The notes beneath the pieces were generated by a model, which saw only the letters and a program-made list of their open reading frames with translations, was not told the DNA's origin and ran no database searches. A stretch of DNA of 64,000 nucleotides from the NCBI RefSeq assembly GCF_020283565.1, contig NC_060063.1, positions 33,938,635 to 34,002,634 on the forward strand. Reading direction: 5' to 3'. Origin of the DNA: Trifolium pratense (lineage: Eukaryota; Streptophyta; Magnoliopsida; Fabales; Fabaceae). Within the stretch, counting starts at the first letter, position 1. Every line of letters begins with the position of its first letter. Shown here piece after piece: positions 20,638-32,535 of the stretch. Both the position numbers and the translations under genes were made by a program.

Positions 20638-20639
20638 GA

Positions 20640-21250
20640 TTGATTACACTTCAATTTTTGAAGGAGAGTGAATGATGGAAGTAGAGGATCAATCCCATTC
20701 TTTTTGGTAAAAAAATATTTATTGCCCAAATATTAAATTTAATGACAAAATATGTCTTTTGAGACTAAAATTCATATTTTTTTTTACACTAAAATTCGCA
20801 GTTTTTATGGCAAAATACACGGGTTTAAACTAAAATTACAATAAATGTAAAAATGGAGGAGCCAAAAAGTCCAACTTAAAAAAATTGCTCATAAAATAAA
20901 AATTCACAATATTAACTTTTGATTTATTATACAATTTTTTATTATGTTATACTTTGAAAATTTAATTTTTTTCTTTATTAAATTATACTTTTAAATTCGG
21001 CTCCCCTAAACTTAATTCATAGCTCTGTCTCTGACGCCACTAGTTAGCATTTTCCAAAACTTCATACTAACTACTGTCTACCTGTGAGAAACTAGTTAAA
21101 AACTAAAAAAATGCAAGTTTATATTGAAGAACAACATTTTTTATACTCTTAAGAATTTAACTACATATATAAATTCTAAAATATGTTTATTATCTTTAGT
21201 TCTTTTACCGAAGAAGCTAGCATTTTACTTTTCTAAATAACAAAGTTAAT
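20640..21250. other. AT-rich intergenic stretch
   Basis: No gene or element recognised. The left flank of this stretch belongs to the truncated SINE. Confidence 0.3.
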
Positions 21251-21254
21251 TACC

Positions 21255-21385
21255 TATCGTTAATTAGTTCAGTGGTGATTGACATTAAATTTGATAGAAT
21301 TGATTACAGTTCAATCTCCAAAACCATAATTGAGAAGAGACTAAAATCACTTCATATGAAAACCGACCGCGAACCAGAAAAATTA
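21255..21385 (+). mobile_element. Diverged SINE family 1 copy
   Basis: The sequence retains CGTTAATTAGTTCAGTGGTG (box A region), GTTCAATCTCC (box B region), ACTTCATATG and GCGAACCAGA in the family order, but is much diverged and truncated. TAACAAA occurs on both sides and may be what is left of a target duplication. Confidence 0.6.
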
Positions 21386-21520
21386 ACAAATTTAGTTAGC
21401 TATATACACGCCTTAACTTGAAAATGACATATCTCAAATTGAAAACGTGTCAAGTGTGAACTTTGAATTTTTTGTAATTGGAGACTAACATGAAGGGCAA
21501 TATAGTCATAAAATAGAGTA

Positions 21521-21530
21521 TATATATACT
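21521..21530 (+). promoter_or_regulatory. Candidate TATA box of the DUF1685 gene
   Basis: TATATATA about 100 bp upstream of the ATG at 21630. It would give a leader of roughly 70 nt. A sequence match only. Confidence 0.45.
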
Positions 21531-21629
21531 AATTATCAGCATTGTTCAGGTAACTAATCACTTTCTGCTAACAAACAATTCACAAGGTTTTTCATTCTGC
21601 TGATTTTTCCAAAGCCGCCAAATTAACAT

Positions 21630-22340
21630 ATGGAACATGAATCATTCTTCAATCTCTTTAATTCTTTATGGTTTGAGCTTAACATTTTCAACAACAACTC
21701 AACTTCATCAATAACATCAACAACTGATTCTGAAAAAAATCTTAAGGATTCTCAGAAAAATGAAACATCATCGGAACAACCAAAACTCACACGGATCCGA
21801 ACTATTCATAACAGATCCATGAGTGACCAATCTATCACAAATAATTTCAACCATGATTCTCTTTCACCAGACTCTGTTCTTATCTCTTCAAAGCTTCAAA
21901 CCATTCTTTCAGGAAAAGAAGTAACAGACACAGAAGATGAAAACCTAGTACCAAAGAACAACAACATTAACAAGGTTATTGTTAAGAAGAAAAGGGAGAG
22001 TAAGAGTTTATCAGACCTTGAATTTGAGGAGCTAAAAGGGTTTATGGATCTGGGTTTTGTTTTCTCAGAGGAAGATAAAGATTCAAGCTTGGTTGAAATT
22101 ATTCCTGGGTTACAAAGACTTGGGAAGAAAAATGAAGAAGAAGAAGAAGAAGAAAAAGATGATTATGATGAATCTGTTGTTCAAAGACCTTATCTTTCTG
22201 AAGCTTGGGAGGTTTATGAATGGAGAAAAAAAGAGAAACCATTGATGATGAATTGGAAAGTTCCTGCTTTGAACAATGAAATTGATATGAAGAATAGTCT
22301 CAGATTATGGGCACACACTGTTGCTTCCACTGTTAGATGA
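21630..22340 (+). CDS. DUF1685 family protein, intact single-exon gene
   Basis: A 236-residue protein with the conserved block of plant DUF1685 proteins: KSLSDLEFEELKGFMDLGF near residues 123-142, then IIPGLQRLG near 160, RPYLSEAWEV near 186, and a C-terminal segment with LRLWAHTVASTVR. The N-terminal half is Ser/Asn/Thr-rich and probably disordered. A GAA microsatellite (about 22128-22156) encodes an acidic Glu run between conserved blocks. No signal peptide or membrane segment is visible. The family's molecular function is not established. The start is the first in-frame ATG, about 100 bp after a TATA motif. No frame damage is seen, so this is the best candidate for a working host protein gene in the window. 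Confidence 0.92.
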   Translation: MEHESFFNLFNSLWFELNIFNNNSTSSITSTTDSEKNLKDSQKNETSSEQPKLTRIRTIHNRSMSDQSITNNFNHDSLSPDSVLISSKLQTILSGKEVTDTEDENLVPKNNNINKVIVKKKRESKSLSDLEFEELKGFMDLGFVFSEEDKDSSLVEIIPGLQRLGKKNEEEEEEEKDDYDESVVQRPYLSEAWEVYEWRKKEKPLMMNWKVPALNNEIDMKNSLRLWAHTVASTVR

Positions 22341-22701
22341 AATGATGCTGTTCATATTTCATAATCTATTTTTTTTTTTTCTTCTCAAAATATACATTTT
22401 TGCCATACTTTTAGTTTTAGGATAATGCAACATTTTTTTTCTTCTCTGTAGTTATTATTTCTTTGTCAATTTTTTCTGGAATTTGATATTCCATTGTAAT
22501 TTGTAATTTTTGACAGAAAGGAATGAAATCTTATTCAACATTTGGGATCTATTAGCTTAATATGTATGTCTCATATAATTATGTTGTGGTTAGATTGATG
22601 GCATAATATTTCTATTCCCAAGTATTTGGATTGATACTTGACTGGTGGCAAATTATACGTTTTTGGTTTTCTTTATGTTGCAATTGTGCATTGAGAAGCT
22701 T
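22341..22701 (+). other. 3' flank of the DUF1685 gene
   Basis: T-rich sequence with TTTGTAA and AATGAAA words near 22500-22530 that may serve as a polyadenylation region. A hAT-like MITE begins at 22702. Nothing else was recognised. Confidence 0.4.
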
Positions 22702-22954
22702 TAGAGCATCCACAATGAAACTACTCAATTTTGAGTATTTAATCGGGTCTCACGTGTATACATCACTCATTTATAATTTTTTAATAATAGTATCTAATAA
22801 GCACTCAATCCCTTTAACCTAGCACCTTTTAAAAAGTTTTAAATGAGTCCCACCAAAATAAAATAGGTACCAATGTTTATTGTAGAACTAGTACCTATTA
22901 GGTACTTATACTTAAAAAATAGATATCCACCATTGAAGATGCTCTAAGAAGCTA
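22694..22954. mobile_element. hAT-like MITE
   Basis: The body (22702-22946, 245 bp) has 16-bp terminal inverted repeats, TAGAGCATCCACAATG and TAGAGCATCTTCAATG (complement of the right end), with two mismatches. The flanks AGAAGCTT (22694-22701) and AGAAGCTA (22947-22954) form an 8-bp duplication with one change, as expected for hAT elements. It is non-coding and lies in the 3' flank of the DUF1685 gene. Confidence 0.83.
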
Positions 22955-23216
22955 TAAGTTTGGTCTAATGATGAATGATTTTAGTAATATGCAAAAAATC
23001 TTAGGTTTGGTCTCTACTCCGTTGTAAACAAAAATTAATAAATAAAGATAAAAGAGAAAATAATTTGAGAGAGAAATAAAAGAGGATAGTATTGTGTTTA
23101 TTATTTAAGGTGTATGGTATGAGTATGTATGAGTGGAAACTGGAAAGAAACTTACAATTATAGATCATTTTGGTGGCTTAAATTGGACCGTAAATTTTGG
23201 TGGTCCAAATTAGAAT

Positions 23217-23748
23217 ATTTACCATGAAAATTACTTTTTCGACCCCTGCCCATTTCTTTTTTACCCCCCAAACTGACGTTTTTGCCCTCAGGGGGTATGA
23301 AAAAAATTTGCCAAGAAAATTCGGTTTTTAGAAACCGAACTACTTTTGTTCGTAAAAACCGAAGTTTCGGCAATGGTTTTTAACCGTTGCCTTAGAACAA
23401 AAAACTGTTGTCTTTAAGCGCTAATGCAACACTTCCTCAAAACAGTATCCATATACATAACACGCAACGGTTTTAAAGTGTTATCTAAAGTGTTAGTTGA
23501 AATTCCTGCATAGAACACTTTAGAGAACGCTTTAAAACCGTTGTGTGTTATGCATCTGGATACTGTTTTGAGGAAGTGTTGCGTTAGCTCTTAAAGACAA
23601 CGCTTTTTTGTTCTAAGACAACGGTTAAAAACCGTTGCCGAAGCTTCGGTTTTGACAAATTTTTTTCATACCCCCAAGGGCAAAAACGTCAGTTTGGGGG
23701 GTAAAGAAGAAATGGGCAGGGGTCAGAAAAGTAATTTTCATTTACCAT
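23217..23748. mobile_element. MULE-type foldback MITE
   Basis: The body (23226-23739, 514 bp) is almost entirely a long inverted repeat. The left end is GAAAATTACTTTTTCGACCC and the right-end complement is GAAAATTACTTTTCTGACCC. The arms continue for over 200 bp to a centre near 23490-23520. The left arm has about 30 extra bases around AAACCGAACTACTTTTG. A perfect 9-bp duplication, ATTTACCAT, at 23217-23225 and 23740-23748 is the Mutator hallmark. It has no coding capacity, and a transcript through it would form a long hairpin. Confidence 0.93.
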
Positions 23749-24402
23749 ACTAGTACTAGTGTAAGAGAGTAAAAGAATAAAATGATTATTTTTGTTTTTG
23801 TTTGAGAAAAATAATTTAGTGGCAGGAAAAAAGATGTAACCAGACAGTCAATGTACATGTACTACACTCTCCCCATTCCAAAACTAGAACAAATTAGTTT
23901 TTTTTCGTTTTAATAATCACTAGTACAAATTAGTAAATGTCTACTCTCTTTTTTTGGTACAAAATAAGTGTCTACTCTTTAATATAAGAAACATATTTTT
24001 TTTATTCATTGAGTAATTTAGTATATAATTTATAATATAGTTTAAATATATTAATTATTCAATAAATCTATTTTTTTAATATTAAGGACTAAAGAGAGGG
24101 CAATCTAATTATGCACGTGGAAAATGTTGAAAGAATAATGAACATTACATTACAATATGCAACCTTTCACTTTCGCTTTCTATGTTTTTCTTGTGTTTTC
24201 ACTTTTCACGTGTAGACGATGGCTTGCACAATATTTTTATGAGAAGTGATATATGAACATCACTTTATTAGACAAAAATACGACATCTTCTCTCTCTCTT
24301 CATTCACTGCACGCTTTCGGAAACATGCATAAAATATTAAAAAAAACAAAAAATGTATAAATGTTGTATTTTTGTTTGACTTTTGATGTTTAAATAACCT
24401 TT

Positions 24403-24405
<3 letters not shown>
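23749..24405. other. AT-rich intergenic stretch
   Basis: No gene recognised. Short pieces such as CTCCCCATTCCAAAACTAG (near 23870) resemble MITE ends but no partner terminus was found. Confidence 0.3.

Positions 24406-24446
<41 letters not shown>
24406..24446. repeat. (TA)n microsatellite
   Basis: About 20 TA dinucleotides in uninterrupted order. Confidence 0.95.
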
Positions 24447-24448
<2 letters not shown>

Positions 24449-25015
24449 CATTAACATTTATTTTATTTTTCTATTTAAATTCAATCAACTTCCATCATTT
24501 TCTATCAAACGTTTCAAACAGACATAGATTATTAAACTAATCAACTTAACCGAGTGGAGTAAGTGAGCTACCTTTGCAAGCGAGTAAACCTTTCCCACTT
24601 ATTTGGACCAAACTTGTCAACTCTTCTATTTCAACCTTAAGTTGTCTCTCATGTTTATCCAAACCAAACCATGTGTCCCACATTTATAACTATCAATCAT
24701 TTTTTGTGATTTTTTTATTCCAACCTACACATTTTCTCGCGCACCCTACGAATTTACAAAAATACCCCTGTCAAACCCCCCAACATGTGAAACACCTGAA
24801 TAAGCTTATCAAGATCCTTCTAGTAGTTAAACTCGATTATAAAGATAGATGCAAGAACTAGAACCGTTAGGCCTAGCCGTAACTAGAAGAGTACATCGTG
24901 AGCATAGATGCAAGAAACTCTAACCATGCGCTTAACTGCTTAACATTGTTAGTACATCAAACTCACAAAAGTCATACAGATTCAGTACTGCTACAAAAAT
25001 CCTAAACATGAACTA
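24447..25015. other. Spacer downstream of the YCED-like exon
   Basis: No gene recognised. The part next to 25015 would be the 3'UTR of the minus-strand YCED-like gene. Confidence 0.3.
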
Positions 25016-25446
25016 TCATAAATTTTTGAATTTCATCTTCTTTCTTAAATTACTAAGTGGGCCAAAGCTTTCTTCTTTTATTTCCTCTTTAATACAGCTG
25101 CAATTGCCAGTGTTAAAGTTTTGACCACATTTTAGGCACATACCTTTGCACTCAGAATCACATATTGAATTCAAGGTAATCTCAAGATGCACCCTGTCTC
25201 TTATGTTTTTTGAAATGTCAATTTGTTTCTCTTCAGGAGGAAAATGGAGTTGATCATCCAAATCGATTAGTGCATCTTCGTCGTCGTCGTCGTTATCTTC
25301 ACCACTTTTTCTACGGGTTGAAATTTTGTCTTCCCCCAAAATAACACCCAAATCAATTATAGTATCTGGTTCATCAATAGGTGGTTCTTCGGTGAGTAAA
25401 AGAGAAAACTCGGAGAATATGGTCTCAGCAGATGGCATGCAACACC
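25016..25446 (-). pseudogene. 3' exon of a plastid YCED-like (DUF177) gene
   Basis: The minus-strand frame encodes about 143 residues of the C-terminal half of plant YCED homologue 2-type proteins (large rRNA accumulation, plastid). It contains FSEFSLLLTEEPPIDEPDT, DDDDEDALIDLDDQLHFPP, IDISKNIRDRVHLEITLNS and a zinc-ribbon-like CDSECKGMCLKCG, ending GPLSNLRKKMKF and a stop. An acceptor-like TTCTATTGAAG ends at 25447, so the exon probably starts with codons for CC before the internal ATG (25438). The N-terminal half, with transit peptide, was not found in the next several kb on this strand, where retroelements begin. It is therefore a 5'-truncated copy, or the gene has a very long intron. Confidence 0.75.
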
Positions 25447-25447
25447 T

Positions 25448-26208
25448 TCAATAGAAAACCACATTGAAACATGTTATTTTGATTGAAAAGGATGTAGAAG
25501 AAATAATAGTGCTACGGAATAAGACAATATAGAATATGCAAGGGGCTATATATGTTTGTATGTTCTTTCTTTTTCTCACATGGAACAACAAATAGTCATC
25601 TTTTAGGCCTGCAGGGCATGCCTTTTGGTTTCTTCAACAAGTACTTGAATGAAACTGCTTATTGGCACTCTTTAGTACCTAATAGAACGATAGAACAATA
25701 AAATAAATATCCCAGAAGATACTGTAAGGTGTATGCATGCACCTTCACCCAACCTCGATGGCAACACAACTGTACTGCAGTATGAATTTAATAATTTACA
25801 TGCAGTGCACAACACAAACAAAACAGTCACAAAATCCACAGAAGAAACACCAAACCGTGATGGCAACTCAACTGCCAGTTAAATACGTAGGAGTATGTCC
25901 GTTTGTAGGTAAATATATCAAAAGTCAAACCGATAGGATGCAAATGTTTTCTCAACAGCAATTAATCAATCACGGATCATCAATAAAGTTAAGGACTGGA
26001 TATAAACCTGAGAAGATTTAGATATCTTGTACTACTTTCGTCTCTAAATATTGTATTGTACCCTCTTGATAAATTTTTGTCCCTTGTTATAGTGTCTCCT
26101 CCAAATTTTCAACTGCATGAATTATTTCTTTATCAAAACACTTTTAATTATTATACATCCTTTTTTTGTAACCTATATAAGTAAGCAATAATATTACTAC
26201 CAACATTC
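25448..26208. other. Flank upstream of the YCED-like exon
   Basis: Expected to hold the preceding intron and exons of the YCED-like gene, but no matching exon was recognised on the minus strand. Short open frames here do not resemble known proteins. Confidence 0.4.
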
Positions 26209-26240
26209 GAAGTTCTCATTATTTAGTGAATGAGAACTTC
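26209..26240. repeat. Perfect 12-bp stem hairpin
   Basis: GAAGTTCTCATT and AATGAGAACTTC are separated by 8 bases. A further AGTTCTCATTATA follows. It marks the border zone between host flank and retroelement sequence. Confidence 0.7.
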
Positions 26241-28156
26241 TTATAGTTCTCATTATACAAACCAAATGACCCTTCACATTTAATTCGGATAATCCTGTTG
26301 GAAGATTTTCTAGTGGGTCGAGATCCGTATTTCACCATGTCTTGAGTCAGCTTTGGCTGATCACCCAAAACATAGCTATTTTGGTAGGAACTCCTTCCAA
26401 TTGTATCCTATACAATTCTCAAATATTACTTAGCTGGGTGAATAACTCCTTATTCTAATCCATCATATAGATTGTTCCCAACTCTTGCTTCTAAACTTTT
26501 TATAATCGTATTATAATTAGTTTAGTTAAGTTAACCCAAAAAATAGCAGTCGGATATTACAATTATCCTATCGCACCTTACTAGTATAGAAAATGCACCT
26601 CGCTTTGGCGAACCCACATAATTCGATATTAGTCTTGATGAGTGCTAAATGTTGGAAAGCTTTCAACTTAATATTTCTTTTAAGGGATTTTAATTAAATT
26701 TAATCTCACTGTATTTTGTATCTCATACAAAACGTGTTTCAATTTACATGACACTCATGTAAATATATGTTTAACAATTATATAAAATATTCAAAACATA
26801 TATAATTAAAACATTCATCTCATGCATCACATACATAAAATAAACTAAGGTAGTATAGTTATGACCTCCTAAAATGAAAGAATTAAATAAACTAATTTAT
26901 TACAATTCTTTGACCCTCGAGCAAACTTCTCAAGTTACTCCGTCGACATCCTTCGTTTGGCTTTGTCTCCCGTCATCACGAGCAATTACAATTATTTAAA
27001 ATAAATAAATTAAATAAATTGTCACGACACGCAGGCCGTATTTATAAAATAATAAACCACGACACGCAGGTCGTATTTAAACCAATAAAATAAACGCCAA
27101 ACACGCTAAGGCCATAACTATATACCTCTAAGAATTAATTGATTAAAATTAAATAATTAACGCATCACAAAATTATTTAACAACAATTATTAAATAACAC
27201 TTTAACTATTTGAATTAACTATTAATTCAAATAAATTACTATAAACAACTTGATCAGAATTGGTTTCCAAAACTAAAATAAGCCCAGTAATTAAAACATT
27301 AAAACCAATTAATTTTGAATTTGATTTGCTATTATTTTGAAGCCATTAAAATCTTGAACCAAATTCAAAACATGCCTAATATAATTCAAAACCGAATTTG
27401 ACTCATAATTGCTTTTAAAGTACTAAATCAATTAAACTTGATTTAAATCTTTTAATTATAAATCAAATATTTAACAATTCTCCAATTATCAATTGAGAAT
27501 TTATTTAATCAAAACACTTTTGAATTAAATAATTTCCTTATGCGCAAATAATTCCTTTGAATCATATTCAAAGTCAAATACAATATTGATTATATCATCA
27601 CTGTGTAATTGTATAAGTTCAAAGTAAAATTAAAATATTTATAAATAAAATTAAAATAAAATCGCTGGACATGATTACAAAATAATCAAACACCCGTAAC
27701 AGGAATACCAAAACACAATCAGATTGTGGATAAAGCTTTACTTATGCCTTTGTCATTGAACTCTTCAAAATCATATTTTGAAAACTTAATTGACATTAGA
27801 CAGTCTTAACCAGTCAGTATAAAAATTATATGATTCAACTAAAAACATCATATATCACATATCCTACAATTCAACTCTTGAACCGTAGTACATGATGCAG
27901 GCATATATCTCACGACTTAAATTAATAAAACAGACACATTATTATGAATTCCATCTCATGAAAACTACTATTTATCTTAAACATATATCGCATATATATT
28001 GAGTGCCCGCACATGAAAATTGAAGAATCCAAAACAATTGAATTTAAAATTATGTGATTAAACATATTTAATCAAACCGATGCATATAACCAATGATCAA
28101 ATCATCATTATGCATCATCAAGGAATTTGAATTTAATGATTTAATCGTAACCGAGC
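26241..28156 (-). mobile_element. Non-coding internal region of an LTR element
   Basis: Very AT-rich, without gag or pol similarity. It contains two copies of ACGACACGCAGG...CGTATTTA near 27025 and 27060. It directly follows a primer-binding site (28157-28168) on the minus strand, so it is read as the leader or internal part of the element whose LTR is 28170-29680. The far end could not be fixed, and no second LTR was found. Confidence 0.55.
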
Positions 28157-28168
28157 GCTCTGATACCA
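28157..28168 (-). other. Primer-binding site of the orphan LTR element
   Basis: TGGTATCAGAGC on the minus strand, complementary to the 3' end of plant initiator tRNA-Met, one base after the LTR end. This fixes the LTR at 28170-29680 as a 5' LTR on the minus strand. Confidence 0.9.
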
Positions 28169-28169
28169 C

Positions 28170-29680
28170 TGAAGGGATTTAAGAGGGGTTTTTCAAAAAT
28201 TTAATCCTCTTAGCGGAACAATCCCGATGAACAGATCTTGATTAAACCATTAATCACAAATCAACGAACACAAAACCACAAGTTTATGTGTTTACCTCTT
28301 GAAGTGCAGAACCTTTGAAGTAGAAACTATTTCTGATCACGAGCAAAACAAAGTAGCGATGCATCTACTCAGTCCACACGAACAGAACTTCTCCGATGAC
28401 CGGTGCTAGCCAATTCCACCAGAGATTCAGAGAGAACGGGGTTTAGAGAGCGGCGGCTAGGTTTCTAAATTTTAGGACTAACTCTTAGGTTAAAATTCAG
28501 CACATAAGTGTATTCTTTTTATAGACTTATTTGAGTATCCACCGTACCTTACGGTGTGCTGTATTTTACTTAAGTGCACCATACTTTACGGTGTGCCGCG
28601 CTTCTCTAATTAAATAATAAGTCATACTTAATTATTTAATTACTAATAAGTCCTACTTATTATTTTATAAATAAGTCTTACTTATTTATTTCTCTCATCT
28701 ATCTGTCCTTTGTGTGTGACCCTATAGGTTCTCGTAACGTTGGCAATAATATTAAATCACATATTTAATATTATAAACAGTGAGCGGTATCTAGCAACAC
28801 ATCACTGCTACCCAAGTGACGAGAATGTCATGTGATCTGACGAAACCTTTCCGTGATAACGATCGTGTGTATAATTACCCCTTTGCCCTTATATCTATAT
28901 TGAACACAAGGCATAGATCGTGTCATCCTTGTATGGTTCAATATCTTATTTCTTGATCCCAGAATATACTGAGTAACGAATAAGCTCAATATCTCATATT
29001 GACTTAGTTTGGCGTGGCCACGCATTTTATCAGTCATATTCCATCAAGAGGCCCGTAGATATTACTCCTGTTATGCATGAGGGGCAAATTCCATCTAGGT
29101 CACTCATGTCCCTCAGCATGATTTGTGGAGTACCCATCAACCGACTTTATAGTCATCCTGTTACGGACAATGTTTGAACGGCAACTAAGTACTCTACTCC
29201 ACATCTAGGGTCCATAGTGGTTTCAGGTCGAAGGGTGGTATACACCATTATCACTATGAGAATAACTTATGACACTTTTCATAACACACTATGTAGTATT
29301 CTCATGGTGGGTCAATCCAATATAAATATTACTCCTAATATTTATATCTATGTGAAGACTTGATATCTCATATCCATGACACGTGAGATGAGGTCATCAG
29401 TCTACTCACATAATAGTCTCTATGTTTTACTGTTATCCCACATCACAGTAAAACTTGACGACGGAAACTTTAAGAATAGTGTCCTTATGTTTAATGGAGT
29501 CTCACTATTAAGTCACACTTAATGTTCCATTAATTAGACTAGTTATTCTAGGGACTTTATTAGTTTGAAACAAACATAATAAAGAAATGCCTTTTTATAT
29601 ATATTAAATATATAAATCAAAGTCATGATACAAAAGAAGATTCTATCAAAACAGATTGGCTTTTAGGGTTTACTCCAACA
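28170..29680 (-). mobile_element. 5' LTR of an otherwise incomplete (probably Copia) element
   Basis: The 1511-bp LTR begins TGTTGGAGTAAACCC on the minus strand and ends AAATCCCTTCA, followed by a tRNA-Met primer-binding site. It contains CTTACGGTGTG and TTTACGGTGTG repeats near 28545-28590. It abuts the env-like ORF of the next element at 29680/29681 without a visible target duplication, so one or both were truncated by rearrangement. Confidence 0.8.
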
Positions 29681-30194
29681 CATTTGGCGCAGCGCCATGT
29701 GTTGCAACATTTGGCGCAACATGAGTCTCAGGAGCAGTTTTCTGAAGAGACTCATTAGCAACAACATCATTGGTCTCAGTGGAAGCACCAATATTAGCAT
29801 CAACAATAGTAGGGGGGTCAGGAACATTTTTCCCAAATTTTTCAGACATAGCAGGGTCCTTTAAACCTAGGGTTTCAGCAGGATTTGGAACATTAAGACC
29901 TAAATTAAGAGAATTCTTACCAGGTGTATCAACATTTTCAACTGTAGCACTAGCGACATGTGTTGCAGCACCACTTGAAGGAAGTGGATCAGTGTGAAGC
30001 TCAGACATTGTAAACGCTTTACTCGATTCACCTTTAGCCTTCTTGCTTTTACGCTTTGAAACTTTAATTGACGCGGAAGGAGATGAAGGGTTTGTACTTG
30101 TTCGTGATGATTTTCCCTTCTTTGCAACTGATTTTCTTCTCATAGTTGGACTTGTGGAAGGTATGGTGTTGATAGGAACATCATTGATCACCAT
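29681..30194 (-). pseudogene. N-terminal part of a Sirevirus env-like ORF
   Basis: About 170 codons starting MVINDVPINTIPSTS, with basic KKGKSSRTS and KRKSKKAKG stretches, then a Thr/Asn/Pro-rich segment. It lies about 260 bp after the RNase H stop, where Sireviruses carry an env-like ORF. The conserved downstream domain, seen in the fusion ORF at 37945-41511, is missing because the sequence switches to a foreign LTR at 29680. No signal peptide is seen. The function of such ORFs is not established. Confidence 0.65.
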
Positions 30195-30456
30195 TTTTTG
30201 TAGCGATGGAACAACATCTGTCTTCGTTGGTGAGTGGAATGAGGTGAAATTTGTGATTGAAGAAGATGGAAGTTGAACGTTTTCTGAGAAAATACAAAGT
30301 TGAAGTTGAGTTGATTTGCGTGAGAGAGAAAGGAAGATGAGAAGTTTGCGTGAAGATAGGTTGGTTTTGAAAAACCAATAATAACTCCCTTAAGTTAGCG
30401 TGCACCAAAAGTGGGAGAGAGAAATCAACTGCTGCACGCTCTCCATCCAGTAACTG

Positions 30457-31770
30457 CTATTGATTTTCAAAAAGGCAAATTCCTAATTTGCCCCTCAGTT
30501 TTTCAAATTGACTTGCGTCCAAAGCTTTAGTAAAAATGTCTGCCAATTGTTCTTCAGATGCAATGTGCTCAAGTGTAACAATTTTTTCTTCTACAAGCTC
30601 TCTTATAAAATGATGACGTATATCAATGTGCTTAGTCCTACTATGTTGAATAGGATTTTTAAAAATGTTTATAGCACTCAGATTGTCACAGTAGAGTGTC
30701 ATGACATCTTGCTCAACACTATACTCCTTCAACATTTGTCTCATCCATAACAATTGAGAACAACTACTCCCAGCTGCTATATATTCTGCCTCAGCTGTTG
30801 ATAGAGACACACTATTCTGCTTCTTACTAAACCAAGATACTAGATTGTTTCCCAAGAAGAAACATGCACCAGAGGTGCTCTTTCTATCATCAGCACTTCC
30901 AGCCCAATCTGCATCACAATATCCAACTAAGGTAGAATCATTACCATGAGAGTATAAAATTCCATAGCCACATGTTCCATTGACATATTTGAAGATCCTC
31001 TTTACTTGAGTCAGATGACTCATCTTGGGTTCAGATTGGTATCTAGCACAAACACCTACTGCAAACATGATATCAGGTCTGCTAGCTGTGAGATATAGCA
31101 AGCTACCAATCATACTTCTGTAGAGACTTTGATCCACATCAATCCCTTTCTCATCTTTGGTAAGCTTCAAATGTGTAGGTGCAGGTGTCCTTTTGTGACT
31201 ACCACCCTTCATTCCAAATTTCTTCACAATGTTTCTTGCATATTTTTCTTGAGAGATAAATATGGTGTCTTCCATTTGTTTGACCTGAAGACCTAACAAA
31301 TAAGTTAGCTCACCTACAAGACTCATTTCAAATTCAGATTGCATTTGATGCACAAAATGTTCCACCATTTGTCGCGACATTCCACCAAATACAATATCAT
31401 CCACATATATCTGAGCTATCATTAGCTTCCCTTTCTCTTCTCTTACAAACAGGGTTTTATCATTACCACCCTTCTTGTATCCATGGCTGACAAGGAATTC
31501 AGTCAATCTTTCATACCATGCTATAGGGGCTTGCTTCAATCCATAGAGAGCTTTCTTTAATTTGTAGACATGGTTAGGAAAGCTTGGATCTACAAACCCT
31601 TTTGGTTGCTCAACATATACCTCTTCATTTAGATAGCCATTTAGGAATGCACTTTTTACATCCATTTGGTATAGCTTGAATTTTAAAATGCATGCCACAG
31701 CCAAGAGTAATCTTATGGACTCCAAACGAGCAACTGGAGCGAAAGTCTCATCAAAATCTACTCCTTCTAT
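30457..31770 (-). pseudogene. Copia reverse transcriptase and RNase H (broken pol, C-terminal part)
   Basis: The open frame 30457-31725 starts within RT. It contains MDVKSAFLNGYLNEEVYVEQ, the catalytic IYVDDIVFG, and RNase H motifs VGYCDADWAGSADDRKST and LSTAEAEYIAA, ending GKLGICLFENQ. It is continuous with the frame at 31771-32526 except for one stop, TAG where Gln is expected, at about 31773. The catalytic residues are intact. Confidence 0.93.
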
Positions 31771-32526
31771 CTAGGTGTATCCTTGTGCTACAAGTCTGGC
31801 TTTATTTCTAGTAATGTCACCATTTTCATCAGTTTTGTTCTTGTACACCCACTTTGTACCAATAACATTTATACCATCTGGTCTAGGTACTAGATCCCAT
31901 ACCTCACTTCTTTTGAACTGAGTTAGTTCATCCTGCATAGCATTGATCCAGTATTCATCAGTCAAAGCTTCTTTAACATTCTTTGGTTCAATCTTGGATA
32001 TGAAGCATGAGTTGGAGATTGCTTCTTTTGATCTTCTTGTTGCAATTCCTTGATTTGGATTTCCAATGACAAGTTCCAGAGGATGATTCTTTTGTGTTCT
32101 AGTAGATGGTCCCTTGTTTGGTCTAGGAGCCTCTGTAGTAGATTCAGAATGTTGATCAGGTTCAGGTTCAGTTTGATCATCATCTGGTGTTGGGACAGGT
32201 GTTATGACATCTGTCTCTTCAGCTGGATCCGCACTTGTTGTATCACTATCATCAACAATAACATTAATTGATTCCATCGTGGTTCTTGTTCTGGAGTTAA
32301 AAACTCTGTACGCTCTACTGTTGGTTGAGTAACCTAAAAATATCCCCTCATCACTTTTGGGATCCAATTTTCTTCTAGGTTCTCTATCTGCCAAAATATA
32401 ACACTTTGACCCAAACACATGGAAATATTTTACAGTAGGCTTCCTATTCTTCCATAGTTCATACAGTGTTGTAGCAGTACCTTTTCTTAATGTTACTCTA
32501 TTGTGAATGTAACATGCTGTATTCAT
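31771..32526 (-). pseudogene. Copia pol, end of integrase to start of RT
   Basis: It contains the integrase C-terminal KCYILADREPRRKLDPKSDE and FLGYSTNSRAYRVFN segments, an acidic linker, and the RT start (WINAMQDELTQFKRSEVWDL, GTKWVYKNKTDENG). It is separated from the upstream frame by a stop near 32534, where the neighbouring residues indicate a Trp codon, and from RT by the stop near 31773. Confidence 0.92.
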
Positions 32527-32535
32527 GGCTTCAGC

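Noticed and set aside
26033..26110. A Stowaway-like left end (TACTACTTTCGTCTCTAAATATTG)
   Set aside because: No matching right terminus or TA duplication was found.
28170..29680. A solo LTR
   Set aside because: A primer-binding site directly follows the LTR end and the flanks CCACT and CATTT do not match, so it is one side of a larger, broken element.
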